Positions 1-7,512 of a stretch of 14,538 bases of DNA are shown piece by piece. Numbering within the stretch: the first letter of the stretch is position 1; every line of letters starts with the position of its first letter. The stretch comes from Campylobacterales bacterium (GTDB taxonomy: Bacteria > Campylobacterota > Campylobacteria > Campylobacterales > QNZT01). A program made the position numbers and the translations under genes. The notes below the pieces were generated by a model. It did not search any database, was not told the DNA's origin, and saw only the letters and a list, made by a program, of their open reading frames with translations. The stretch is taken from positions 1-14,538 of the forward strand of contig JALUNR010000032.1 of NCBI GenBank assembly GCA_027055005.1, read 5' to 3'.

Positions 1-584
1 AATTTTTGTTTATCTACTTTTCCAGATCCATATGAGTTTAATTCCTGTGTTAAATCATTGTAAGAGTTATCAAATTCTTTTTTTATATCAAGATTGCTTT
101 GAAAACTTTTATGATAAAGAGCTTCAAAAGCGGCATTTTGGGCAATCAAAAGTTTATCATTATCTTCAGATGGTAAAAGATATAACTTATCTATGCCTTC
201 ACCTACTTTTTTTATCAAATCTAGCTTTGCTTGTGGAGTTGATTTAGCTAAATATGTTGTAAGTGGAGTTATATTTAATCCTTTATCACTTTTTAACTCT
301 ACTGTGAGTGGATAATCATTTTCATCTATCTTCCCATCATAGTTTGCATCGATCTCTCCACCACTAGCAGTTATGGGATATTTGATATTTTTAGTAAAAA
401 AAACATATTTATTAGTTCCTTTTATATTTTTAGCATTTAAGCCACTAGCATCTTTAACAACAGCATTAAAAACTGGACCTCTCTCAACTCTAACAATAGT
501 TGTATCATAATCTGAACTACCACAACCAAAGATTATGGTAAATATAAAAATAAAACCTATTAAACTTAAAAATATTTTTTTCAT
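1..584 (-). CDS. Putative secreted lipoprotein, 3' part outside the window
   Basis: The frame opens at an ATG at 584-582 and stays open to the left edge (about 194 codons), so the C-terminus is missing. A strong Shine-Dalgarno (GGAGGTA on the minus strand, 597-591) fixes the start. The N-terminus is a short basic segment, a hydrophobic stretch and a lipobox ending at Cys21 (IIFGC), so it should be exported and lipidated. Residues 79-90 (DANYDGKIDEND) fit a canonical EF-hand-type calcium loop with D1, N3, D5, G6, I8 and D12. ITPLTTYL follows at 105-112, a motif I associate with modular surface lipoproteins of Campylobacterota. The rest seen is charged and helical. The specific function is unknown. 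It is divergent from ileS and has its own -10 box. Confidence 0.8.
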   Translation of the reverse strand, partial: MKKIFLSLIGFIFIFTIIFGCGSSDYDTTIVRVERGPVFNAVVKDASGLNAKNIKGTNKYVFFTKNIKYPITASGGEIDANYDGKIDENDYPLTVELKSDKGLNITPLTTYLAKSTPQAKLDLIKKVGEGIDKLYLLPSEDNDKLLIAQNAAFEALYHKSFQSNLDIKKEFDNSYNDLTQELNSYGSGKVDKQK

Positions 585-606
585 AAAATTTACCTCCTAA
601 AAGTTT

Positions 607-612
607 ATTATA
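607..612 (-). promoter_or_regulatory. -10 box for the left-edge lipoprotein gene
   Basis: On the minus strand this is a perfect TATAAT in the context GGTATAATAA. It lies about 10 nt before the Shine-Dalgarno and 23 nt before the ATG, giving a very short 5' leader. No convincing -35 box is visible, which is usual for sigma-70 promoters in Campylobacterota. Inferred from sequence only. Confidence 0.5.
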
Positions 613-652
613 CCTTATAAAACTATAAAACACTTTCTAACCTTATTTTAGC

Positions 653-658
653 TAAAAT
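653..658 (+). promoter_or_regulatory. Candidate -10 box for ileS
   Basis: TAAAAT preceded by GC lies 28 nt upstream of the ileS ATG and about 17 nt upstream of the GGAGA Shine-Dalgarno (676-680). It is one mismatch from TATAAT in a very AT-rich intergenic region, so chance similarity is possible. It is the best-placed candidate on this strand. Confidence 0.3.
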
Positions 659-686
659 CGCGAAAATTTATATTTGGAGAATACAT

Positions 687-3422
687 ATGGATTATAAAGA
701 TACCCTTTTACTTCCAAAAACTTCCTTTCCTATGAGAGGTAATTTACCACAAAATGAGCCAAAAAGATACAAAAAATGGTTTCAAGAAGAAGATGTTTAT
801 AAAAAAATAATACAAAACAGAGCTAATGCTACAAAAGACTTTACTCTTCATGATGGACCTCCTTATGCAAATGGGCATATACATATAGGACATGCACTAA
901 ACAAAGTACTTAAAGATATAGTTGTTAAATATAACTACTTTCAAGGTAAATCAGTTAGATTTACTCCCGGATGGGATTGTCATGGACTTCCTATTGAACA
1001 ACAAGTAGAAAAAAAGTTAGGAACTGCAAAAAAAGAGGCTATGGAAAAAACAAAACTAAGAGAGCTTTGTCGAGAACATGCAAAAAAGTTTGTAAAAATT
1101 CAAAGTGATGAGTTTAAATCTTTAGGTATTGTAGCTGATTGGGAAAATCCTTACTTAACTATGAAATTTGCATTTGAAGCTGATATTTATAAAACTCTTT
1201 GCGATATTGCAAAAAAAGGTTACTTAGTAGAGAGAAGTAAACCTGTTTACTGGTCATGGGCTGCAAAAACTGCATTGGCTGAAGCTGAAGTAGAGTATGA
1301 GGATAAAGAGGATTTTTCTATATATGTTGCATTTGAATTAGACTCCGATGCAAAAGAAAAATTTGGTAAAGATGCTAAGATAGTTATTTGGACTACTACC
1401 CCTTGGACATTACCTGCAAATATGGGTATAAGCTTAAATCCAGAAGAAGATTATGTTCTTACAAGTGATGGTTATATAGTCGCAAAAGCATTACTTGATG
1501 ATTTAAAAACAAGTGAAGTAATAAGTGGTGATATTATAAAAACTTTTAAAGCTAATATTTTAGAAAATTTATTTGCTATAAATCCACTAAATGGTAGAAA
1601 ATCTCTTATCATGTTGGGAGATCATGTAACAATGGATGGTGGAACAGGTTGTGTTCATACAGCTCCAGGGCATGGTGAGGATGATTATAGAGTTGGATTA
1701 AAATACAATCTTGATGTTATTATGCCAGTAGATGAGGGAGGATTATACGACCAAACAATTGTTAGAGAAAAACTTTTACCAAATGCTGAGGAGTTTGTAG
1801 GTGAGCATATTTTTAGAGCAAATGAAAAAATAGTAGAACTTCTTGGAGATAGTTTACTATCAGTATCAAAGTTTAGACACTCATATCCATTTTGTTGGAG
1901 AACACATAAACCTTTGATTTATAGAGCTACAAAACAGTGGTTTATAACTATGGAAGGGCTTAAAGACAAGGCTTTAAAAGAGTTGGATGGAGTTTGCTTT
2001 TATCCAGAAGTTGGAAGAAATCGTATCACTTCAATGATAGAAAATAGACCTGATTGGTGTATATCAAGACAAAGAGATTGGGGAGTTCCAATAGCTTTTT
2101 TTAAAGATAAAACAACAGGAGAAATTATCTTAGATGATGAAATACTTGATAATTTAGTAGAAATTTTTAAACAAGATGGAGCAGATGCTTGGTGGGCAAA
2201 AGATATATCTGCCCTACTTCCTAAAAACTCAAAATATGATGCTAAAAATCTTGAAAAAGTTATGGATATACTTGATGTTTGGTTTGATAGTGGAAGTACT
2301 TGGAATGCTGTGCTTCAAAATAAAGATGAATATGATGCAGGGAAATACCCAGCAGATCTATATTTAGAAGGGAGTGACCAACATCGTGGCTGGTTTCAAA
2401 GCTCACTTTTAGTTAGTACTGCAGTAAATGACAAAGCACCATACAAAAATATACTAACTCATGGCTTTACTGTTGATAAAAATGGTGAAAAAATGAGTAA
2501 ATCAAAAGGAAATGTAGTTGCTCCACTGGATATTGCTAAAAAGTATGGAGCTGAAATAGTTAGGCTTTGGGTAGGAATGAGTGATTATAAAAATGACTTA
2601 AAAGTTGGGGATGATATATTAAAACAAATAAGTGAACAATATAGAAAAACAAGAAATACCATAAGATTTTTGTTAGCAAATATTGATGACTTAGAAAAAG
2701 TTGTAAATATTGATGAACTTGGAAGTATAGATAAGTGGATACTTTCAAAAGCTAAAAATATTTTTGATGAAGCTATAAAAGATTTTGCTGAATATGATTT
2801 TTCAAAAGGTCTTGCAAAGATAAACCACTTTATAACAGTTGAACTTAGTGGTATATATATGGATATTTCAAAAGATAGACTGTACTGTAATGCAAAAAAT
2901 GATAAAAAAAGAAGAGCCGCTCAGAGTGTAATGGCTATGATAACTTCAAAACTTTTTGCATTACTAGCCCCTGTTTTAACTTATACAATAGATGAAGCCC
3001 TAAATTTTGCTCCAAAAGTTGTAAAAAATGATTTAGTAGATGTATTTGATGTTATTTATACTCCACTTGAGGAAGTAGAAAGTGATTTTGATGAAGAATT
3101 TATGATAAACTCTCGTGAAAAGTTTTTTGAAATAGTAGATAAACTAAAAAAAGAAAAAGTGATAAAAACGACACTTGAACTCGTACTTCAAACTACAAGT
3201 GATAAAGTTCATTCACTTGATTCACAAGATAAAGAAGACTGGTTTATGGTAAGTAAAGTTATTCATCACGATGAAGATGGAGAACTTGATAGTTTTGAAG
3301 TTGATGGTGAGAGATTTAAAATCTTAAAAGCTTTAAAAGCAAAATGCCCTAGATGTTGGAAACAAAGAAGTAAAGATGAAAACACTCTTTGTAAAAGATG
3401 TCAAGAGGTTGTAAATGTTTGA
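687..3422 (+). CDS. ileS: Isoleucyl-tRNA synthetase
   Basis: Class I aminoacyl-tRNA synthetase, 911 residues, close to the usual bacterial length, charging tRNA-Ile in the cytoplasm. The N-terminal sequence before the HIGH motif is typical, and GPPYANGHIHIGH places HIGH at 66-69. The CP1 editing domain is present (TTTPWTLPAN and GGTGCVHTAPGHGEDDY blocks). KMSKS is at 602-606. The C-terminus carries the zinc knuckle found in many bacterial IleRS, with Cys887, Cys890, Cys902 and Cys905. No key motif is missing. The ATG is preceded by GGAGA at 676-680. The last codons overlap a small downstream ORF, suggesting translational coupling. Confidence 0.98.
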   Translation: MDYKDTLLLPKTSFPMRGNLPQNEPKRYKKWFQEEDVYKKIIQNRANATKDFTLHDGPPYANGHIHIGHALNKVLKDIVVKYNYFQGKSVRFTPGWDCHGLPIEQQVEKKLGTAKKEAMEKTKLRELCREHAKKFVKIQSDEFKSLGIVADWENPYLTMKFAFEADIYKTLCDIAKKGYLVERSKPVYWSWAAKTALAEAEVEYEDKEDFSIYVAFELDSDAKEKFGKDAKIVIWTTTPWTLPANMGISLNPEEDYVLTSDGYIVAKALLDDLKTSEVISGDIIKTFKANILENLFAINPLNGRKSLIMLGDHVTMDGGTGCVHTAPGHGEDDYRVGLKYNLDVIMPVDEGGLYDQTIVREKLLPNAEEFVGEHIFRANEKIVELLGDSLLSVSKFRHSYPFCWRTHKPLIYRATKQWFITMEGLKDKALKELDGVCFYPEVGRNRITSMIENRPDWCISRQRDWGVPIAFFKDKTTGEIILDDEILDNLVEIFKQDGADAWWAKDISALLPKNSKYDAKNLEKVMDILDVWFDSGSTWNAVLQNKDEYDAGKYPADLYLEGSDQHRGWFQSSLLVSTAVNDKAPYKNILTHGFTVDKNGEKMSKSKGNVVAPLDIAKKYGAEIVRLWVGMSDYKNDLKVGDDILKQISEQYRKTRNTIRFLLANIDDLEKVVNIDELGSIDKWILSKAKNIFDEAIKDFAEYDFSKGLAKINHFITVELSGIYMDISKDRLYCNAKNDKKRRAAQSVMAMITSKLFALLAPVLTYTIDEALNFAPKVVKNDLVDVFDVIYTPLEEVESDFDEEFMINSREKFFEIVDKLKKEKVIKTTLELVLQTTSDKVHSLDSQDKEDWFMVSKVIHHDEDGELDSFEVDGERFKILKALKAKCPRCWKQRSKDENTLCKRCQEVVNV

Positions 3423-3525
3423 CTTTTCCAAACCAGTTGAGTTTAGTTTTATAGTGGAAAATATCGCAGTTATTTTAGTTTTATCTGCGATATTTACTCT
3501 TTTAGTTAAACTAAAAGCTAAGTAG
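3415..3525 (+). CDS. Small single-pass membrane peptide (36 aa), function unknown
   Basis: The ORF begins at an ATG inside the last codons of ileS (ATGTTTGA, 8-nt overlap with the ileS stop in another frame) and ends at TAG 3523-3525. A GAGGT Shine-Dalgarno at 3405-3409 sits 5 nt before the ATG. The product starts MFDFSKPVEFSF, continues with a hydrophobic stretch of about 18 residues (IAVILVLSAIFTLLV) and ends with a basic tail, KLKAK. This suggests one membrane helix with the lysine-rich end in the cytoplasm. I recall a short putative membrane protein next to ileS in Campylobacter jejuni (Cj1060c), which would support a conserved small gene, but could not check it. The overlap implies co-translation with ileS. 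Short ORFs can arise by chance; the ribosome site and membrane topology argue against that. Confidence 0.6.
   Translation: MFDFSKPVEFSFIVENIAVILVLSAIFTLLVKLKAK
3499..3517. repeat. Perfect 9-bp inverted repeat
   Basis: CTTTTAGTTAAACTAAAAG has two 9-bp arms around a single A. It lies within the last codons of the small ORF after ileS. RNA could fold it as an 8-bp stem with a 3-nt loop. No U-tract follows on either strand, so it is not a clear intrinsic terminator, although it lies between two convergent genes. Confidence 0.45.
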
Positions 3526-3557
3526 ATTAAATAACTTTTATCAAAACTTATAGAGAA

Positions 3558-4859
3558 TTATTTAAAACTCTTTTCCCACAATGATAATAGATTATCATCT
3601 ATATAATCATACTCTTTTAAATCTTCTAACTTTTCTATTTCTCCAGCTTCTATGAGCTCAACTATCTTTTTAGCTAACTCTTCTTCCATAGATGGCAAAG
3701 ATAAAAGTTTAGTTAGAGTTATGTTTGAAAATGTAAATTTTTCATCTTCTATGTAACTTCTTTGACTCTTTGTTTTTACTTCATCTGGAATATCATTTTC
3801 CATTTTCAAGGGTTTATATGGATTATTTGGTACATCATTTGGATTACTTTCATCTGTTAGTTCCATATCAAAAGCATCTTTTTTCTTTATAAAAAATGCA
3901 CCATCAGTAGAAGGAGTGTACCTACTAAACTGGATATATCTCATAGTTCTTAAAAGGTTGCTGTCTATCTTACCAAGTTCTTCCCAGTTAAAAAGTGGGA
4001 AATATGGTTTTTTAAACTTACCACCACTAAAATCCCACATCAAATATTGCCCAATCCAATCTCTAATATAAGGAAAAGCAGCAAATGCAGTTGCACACTC
4101 TAAGATATAAGGTTTTCCTTCAATATCTGCTATATCACAAGCCCAATACTCAGCCTTAGCAGCTTTACTAGCTTTTACTGCAAGCTCTAAGACATGCATA
4201 GGAATATTGTTATAATCTATATATCCACCTTGGCTTGTATTTGTGATATCCATACCATCTCCAGCTACTCTCCAAAAGGCACATACTGGTTTATGTCCTA
4301 TGAGCATAACTCTTATATCTTTTCCTTTTAGATCAAGTGCTTCTTGTATATAGATAGGGTTATACTTTTGTTTATCAAGAAGTTTTATCGCTTCATCAGC
4401 ACTTCTTATATAGTGTACATAGTAACCACCATAGTTACTAGGTCCATAACTTCTTTTTATGATGATTGGATATTTAGCACCATTTCTTAAAAAGTTATAT
4501 CCTTCCTCTTTATCGTAAAAAATCCAAGTTTTTGGATCACTTATATTATGTTTTTTACAAAAAAGAGTAACATTTTCTTTTGATTTGTTTGGAAACTGAG
4601 TTTCTATAGATGGAACGAATCTAACTTGAGGTAACTCCTTTGCAATTTGCACAAATGTATCATAAGCTGTTGCAGGAATATTCCCTATCAAAATATCTAT
4701 CTTTTTTTTCTTGACTTCTTTGATAAATCTATCTTTATCATTTTTCCAATGATATACTACTTTTTCTATTTTGTCTGGCCAACCTCTAAAATTGCTCTCA
4801 TCAAAAAACCTCAATACATAGTCTAGGTACAAAAAACCTAACTTTGGTAACTTACTCAT
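3558..4859 (-). CDS. ATP-grasp ligase-like protein with C-terminal helix-hairpin-helix-like domain
   Basis: 433 residues, third gene of the minus-strand operon, starting 11 nt after the previous stop with AGGAAGAG (4870-4863) as ribosome site. Residues 1-90 resemble a pre-ATP-grasp domain. Residues about 95-270 look like an ATP-grasp fold: IIIKRSYGPSNYGG (Lys135, glycine loop), DIR at 181-183, ITNTSQGG at 205-212 (the N-x-x-x-GG substrate-loop pattern of RimK/LysX-type ligases) and Asp242. The usual final E-x-N metal motif reads ECA (254-256), so the Asn is replaced by Ala. A charged linker is followed by 377-427, which resembles a ComEA-type helix-hairpin-helix (ITLTKLLSLPSMEEELAKKI, then LEDLKEYDYIDDNLL) with its turn glycines lost. 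Family knowledge suggests ATP-dependent carboxylate-amine ligation; the substrate is unknown and activity is uncertain given the missing Asn. Confidence 0.75.
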   Translation of the reverse strand: MSKLPKLGFLYLDYVLRFFDESNFRGWPDKIEKVVYHWKNDKDRFIKEVKKKKIDILIGNIPATAYDTFVQIAKELPQVRFVPSIETQFPNKSKENVTLFCKKHNISDPKTWIFYDKEEGYNFLRNGAKYPIIIKRSYGPSNYGGYYVHYIRSADEAIKLLDKQKYNPIYIQEALDLKGKDIRVMLIGHKPVCAFWRVAGDGMDITNTSQGGYIDYNNIPMHVLELAVKASKAAKAEYWACDIADIEGKPYILECATAFAAFPYIRDWIGQYLMWDFSGGKFKKPYFPLFNWEELGKIDSNLLRTMRYIQFSRYTPSTDGAFFIKKKDAFDMELTDESNPNDVPNNPYKPLKMENDIPDEVKTKSQRSYIEDEKFTFSNITLTKLLSLPSMEEELAKKIVELIEAGEIEKLEDLKEYDYIDDNLLSLWEKSFK

Positions 4860-4870
4860 CTACTCTTCCT

Positions 4871-5770
4871 TTATCTGTTTATTTTTTTATCAATTAGTTC
4901 TACTATTTTGTCTATCTTTTTATCATTAAAGTCTAGTCCCATTTTTTCCTGTTCTGGTGTTGCAAAAGCTGGTATGCCATTTACTTCTAAGACTATATAT
5001 TTTTCTTTAGCTCTATCATAGATGATATCAACTCCACCTATATCTACTCCTGTAACCTTACAAGCATCTATCGCTATCTTTGCCACTTCATTATTTAAAT
5101 CTCTTAAAAATACACTTCCACCACTTGTGATGTTGGTTCTCCAGTCGCCACTTCTTGCTTTTCTACCATAACATGCCATAATCTCACCATCTACAACATC
5201 AACTCTAAAATCACTTCCATCATAGTCAATAAACTGTTCTACATAGAAAAACCTAAAATCAGCTTGATTTAAAAATGGCAAAATAAGGTCAAACTTATCA
5301 GCAGAATCAATCAAAACCATACCTACTCCACCCCAGCCATCAACTGGTTTAAAGACCATTTTGCCCCATTTGTTATATATATCTCTGATCTTCTCTTTTT
5401 CATCTCTATGGCAAAGATAAAATTGAGCCGTTTCAACATCATGTTGATTTAAAAGCATATTTGTTTTAAATTTATCCTCTGTTATATTAAAAGCTTCAAA
5501 ACTGTTTATCATAGGGATGGCTCTACTCAAAGCTTCATACATATATACTTGATAAACAGTTTGTTCACCTGCATTGTATGAAAAAAACAAGTCTAACTCT
5601 TTTGTTAAATTTAAATTATTATGATATATACCATCATTTTTTGAAATTACATCTCTAAGATTTAACCCTGTTATACTATCTATCCCTCTATCATATAGTT
5701 TTTTTACTATCTTTTTCTCTATCTCTACTCCACCACCATTTTGGTATAGCCACATACCTACCTTTTTCAC
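4871..5770 (-). CDS. RimK/LysX-type ATP-grasp amino acid ligase
   Basis: 299 residues, typical of RimK, LysX/ArgX and MptN-like ligases, which join an amino acid (often glutamate) to a carboxylate via an acyl phosphate. Visible ATP-grasp elements: Lys141 in VFKPVDGWGGVG, adenine-region YVEQFI near 177-181, Asp187/Arg189 in SDFRV, WRTNITSGG at 210-218 (Arg211, Asn213, GG), and intact metal ligands Asp248, Glu262 and Asn264 (EVNGIP). The start is GTG at 5770, supported by AGGAGA at 5780-5775 with a 4-nt spacer. GTGA overlaps the TGA stop of the upstream M20 gene, so the two are translationally coupled. The pairing with a glutamate-carboxypeptidase-like hydrolase suggests glutamate chemistry, but the substrate cannot be read from sequence. 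Confidence 0.85.
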   Translation of the reverse strand: MKKVGMWLYQNGGGVEIEKKIVKKLYDRGIDSITGLNLRDVISKNDGIYHNNLNLTKELDLFFSYNAGEQTVYQVYMYEALSRAIPMINSFEAFNITEDKFKTNMLLNQHDVETAQFYLCHRDEKEKIRDIYNKWGKMVFKPVDGWGGVGMVLIDSADKFDLILPFLNQADFRFFYVEQFIDYDGSDFRVDVVDGEIMACYGRKARSGDWRTNITSGGSVFLRDLNNEVAKIAIDACKVTGVDIGGVDIIYDRAKEKYIVLEVNGIPAFATPEQEKMGLDFNDKKIDKIVELIDKKINR

Positions 5771-6846
5771 AAAATCTCCTCTATATACTTAGTTACTAAC
5801 TCTATTCTACTCTCAAAACTACTTTTTTTAGCTCTCTCATTTTTTGTATGATCCCCATCTCCAAAAGGACCAAAACCATCTATCGTAACAACTCCCTCAC
5901 TTGCAACTATGTTTGCATCACTCACTCCACCTCTTTTTTCACTTTCCAATCTCTGTCCACTTATCTTTTCTAACTCTTTTATAAGATTTTTTTGCTCATT
6001 ATTTTCTTCCATAACATCTCTTTGAATTCCACCACTTAAAAGACTTTTAGTTCCCTCTACAAAATTTGTATTAATAATACTTTCTATGGAATTTAAAACT
6101 CTATCTCTCTCTTTATGACTTTCATATCTAAGCTCAAAAGTAAGTTTTGCTGACGGTGATATAGTATTTGCTCCTATTCCTCCCTCTATCTTTCCTACAT
6201 TTAATGTGGTTCCTTTTTCTAAGTTTGTTAAGCTTTGTAATTTTATAAGTTTATGAGATGCTTCTAAGTTTGCATTTATCCCATCACTATATCTCACTCC
6301 GCTATGACTAGCTTTTCCTTTTATATCAGCAAAAAAAGTTCCAACTCCTTTTCTTGCTACGACAAGTTCATTATTTTTTCCTGCTGCTTCAAAAACAAAA
6401 CATATATTATACGATTTTGCTAACTCTTTTGTTATAAGTTTAGAATCATCACTTCCAGTTTCTTCATCACTAACTAAAAGCATATCTATATTGTAAATCT
6501 TCTTTTTTTGATTTCTTAAAGCTTGAAGAGCTACTAGATTTCCACCTTTCATATCACATACACCTGCTCCATAAACAAACTCTTTATCTTCCTTATATCC
6601 TTCAAATTCACCTTTAGGAAAAACAGTATCAAGATGTCCTAAAAAAAGTATCTTTTTCCCATCTTTTTTGGAACTTTGAAAAAGAAGATGATCACCTATA
6701 AGTTCACGAGAGTATCTTTTAGTAGAAAAACCTATCTCTTCAAACCATTTTTGAAAAACATATCCTACTTTATCAACACCAGATTTGTTTTTTGTATATG
6801 AATTTATCTCAATAACTTTTCTTAAATCTTTATAAAAATAATCCAT
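5767..6846 (-). CDS. M20 family metallopeptidase, glutamate carboxypeptidase (CPG2)-like
   Basis: 359 residues from the preferred ATG. A longer frame starts at GTG 6858, but that codon sits in the GGAGGA ribosome site (6856-6851) serving the ATG at 6846. Di-zinc ligands of the M20A family are all present, numbered from this ATG: GHLDT (His71, Asp73), GVCDMKGG (Asp98), SDEETG (catalytic Glu128, Glu129), FEAAG (Glu153) and GDGDHT (His333). The block SDANIVASEGVVTIDGFGPF matches carboxypeptidase G2 closely in style. There is no signal peptide, so it should be cytoplasmic. Such enzymes remove C-terminal glutamate or hydrolyse N-acyl amino acids. It is the first gene of an operon with two ATP-grasp ligases, so it may trim or recycle what they make. 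Confidence 0.88.
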   Translation of the reverse strand: MDYFYKDLRKVIEINSYTKNKSGVDKVGYVFQKWFEEIGFSTKRYSRELIGDHLLFQSSKKDGKKILFLGHLDTVFPKGEFEGYKEDKEFVYGAGVCDMKGGNLVALQALRNQKKKIYNIDMLLVSDEETGSDDSKLITKELAKSYNICFVFEAAGKNNELVVARKGVGTFFADIKGKASHSGVRYSDGINANLEASHKLIKLQSLTNLEKGTTLNVGKIEGGIGANTISPSAKLTFELRYESHKERDRVLNSIESIINTNFVEGTKSLLSGGIQRDVMEENNEQKNLIKELEKISGQRLESEKRGGVSDANIVASEGVVTIDGFGPFGDGDHTKNERAKKSSFESRIELVTKYIEEIL

Positions 6847-6850
6847 TAAA

Positions 6851-6856
6851 TCCTCC
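6851..6856 (-). promoter_or_regulatory. Ribosome binding site deciding the M20 start
   Basis: On the minus strand this is GGAGGA followed by a 4-nt spacer (TTTA) and ATG at 6846. The upstream in-frame GTG (6858-6856) overlaps its first base and has no ribosome site of its own, so the shorter protein is preferred. Confidence 0.8.
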
Positions 6857-6898
6857 ACTAAACTTATTTTAACTTAAATATATTTAATTTTAAGATTT

Positions 6899-6904
6899 TT
6901 TATA
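6899..6904 (-). promoter_or_regulatory. Candidate -10 box for the M20/ATP-grasp operon
   Basis: The minus strand reads CGTATAAAAA, giving TATAAA about 53 nt before the M20 ATG. A second candidate, TAAAAT, lies at 6871-6866, closer to the gene. Both sit in very AT-rich sequence and neither is decisive. Confidence 0.3.
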
Positions 6905-6941
6905 CGATAAATTTCTCAGAGATTTTCTAAAGTGATTTATG

Positions 6942-6947
6942 TATAAT
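6942..6947 (+). promoter_or_regulatory. -10 box for smpB
   Basis: A perfect TATAAT preceded by TATG lies 34 nt before the smpB ATG, predicting a leader of roughly 25-30 nt. No clear -35 box is visible, as expected in Campylobacterota. The region is divergent from the M20 operon. Confidence 0.55.
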
Positions 6948-6981
6948 ATAAATGCCCAAGAGATCAATCTAAGAGAAAATA

Positions 6982-7437
6982 ATGACTAAAACAGTAGCAA
7001 GAAATAAAAAGGCATTTCATGATTATGAAATACTTGATAAATATGAAGCAGGAATAGTACTAAAAGGTAGTGAAGTTAAAGCTCTTAGAGCTGGAAGAGT
7101 AAATCTAAAGGATAGTTATGTCCGTATTATAAAAGGTGAACCATTTTTACTAAATGCTCATATATCATATTTAGAAGAAGCAAATCCTCATTTTAAACCA
7201 GATGAAAGAAGAGCTAGAAAAATACTTCTCCATCAAAAAGAGATTGATAAACTTATAGGTAAAACTAGTCAAGATGGTTTAGCGATAGTACCACTTTCAA
7301 TCTATTTTAACCATAAAAATTTAGCAAAAATACAAATCGCCCTTGCAAAAGGTAAAAAACTTCATGATAAAAGAGAATCATTAAAAGCAAAACAAGCTAA
7401 GATAGAAACTGCAAGAGCTATGAAAGAGTACAGATAA
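6982..7437 (+). CDS. smpB: SsrA (tmRNA)-binding protein
   Basis: 151 residues, the normal SmpB length. SmpB binds tmRNA and helps it enter stalled ribosomes for trans-translation. The N-terminal block is diagnostic: NKKAFHDYEILDKYEAGI, then LKGSEVKALRAGRVNLKDSY. The C-terminal tail, rich in Lys/Arg (KGKKLHDKRESLKAKQAKIE), is the segment that inserts into the ribosomal mRNA channel. The ATG has an AAGAGA purine tract at 6971-6976. The tmRNA gene itself is not in the window. A 75-nt gap separates it from nadE, so nadE may have its own promoter or be read through. Confidence 0.97.
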   Translation: MTKTVARNKKAFHDYEILDKYEAGIVLKGSEVKALRAGRVNLKDSYVRIIKGEPFLLNAHISYLEEANPHFKPDERRARKILLHQKEIDKLIGKTSQDGLAIVPLSIYFNHKNLAKIQIALAKGKKLHDKRESLKAKQAKIETARAMKEYR

Positions 7438-7497
7438 AATATAACTAAGATAGTTGATGATTAGTAAAACTTGCTAAGCTAACCTTTAACAAAACTT

Positions 7498-7503
7498 TAA
7501 TAT
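7498..7503 (+). promoter_or_regulatory. Candidate -10 box placing a start site at the nadE ATG
   Basis: TAATAT lies 9 nt before the nadE ATG (7513), and no Shine-Dalgarno is visible between smpB and nadE. Transcription from here would start at or next to the ATG, giving a leaderless mRNA. TTGCTA at 7471-7476 is too far upstream (21-nt spacer) for a standard -35. Weak evidence in AT-rich sequence. Confidence 0.25.
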
Positions 7504-7512
7504 CATTACTAA

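Noticed and set aside
32..247. Plus-strand 71-codon frame at the left edge
   Set aside because: It is antisense to the lipoprotein coding frame, which has a strong ribosome site and signal peptide.
2176..2748. Short open frames inside ileS on both strands
   Set aside because: They lie wholly within the ileS frame and lack ribosome sites or recognisable products.
3526..3557. Intrinsic terminator between the ileS unit and the ATP-grasp operon
   Set aside because: The 32-nt gap has no stem with a U-tract on either strand.
6914..6922. TCTCAGAGA palindrome upstream of smpB as an operator
   Set aside because: The arms are only 4 bp and flanking symmetry breaks at once; expected by chance.
7451..7490. 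Weak hairpin after smpB (TTAG paired with CTAA) as a terminator
   Set aside because: Short AT-rich stem with mismatches and no following U-run.
7438..7512. tmRNA (ssrA) next to smpB
   Set aside because: The gap is far too short and shows no tRNA-like ends.
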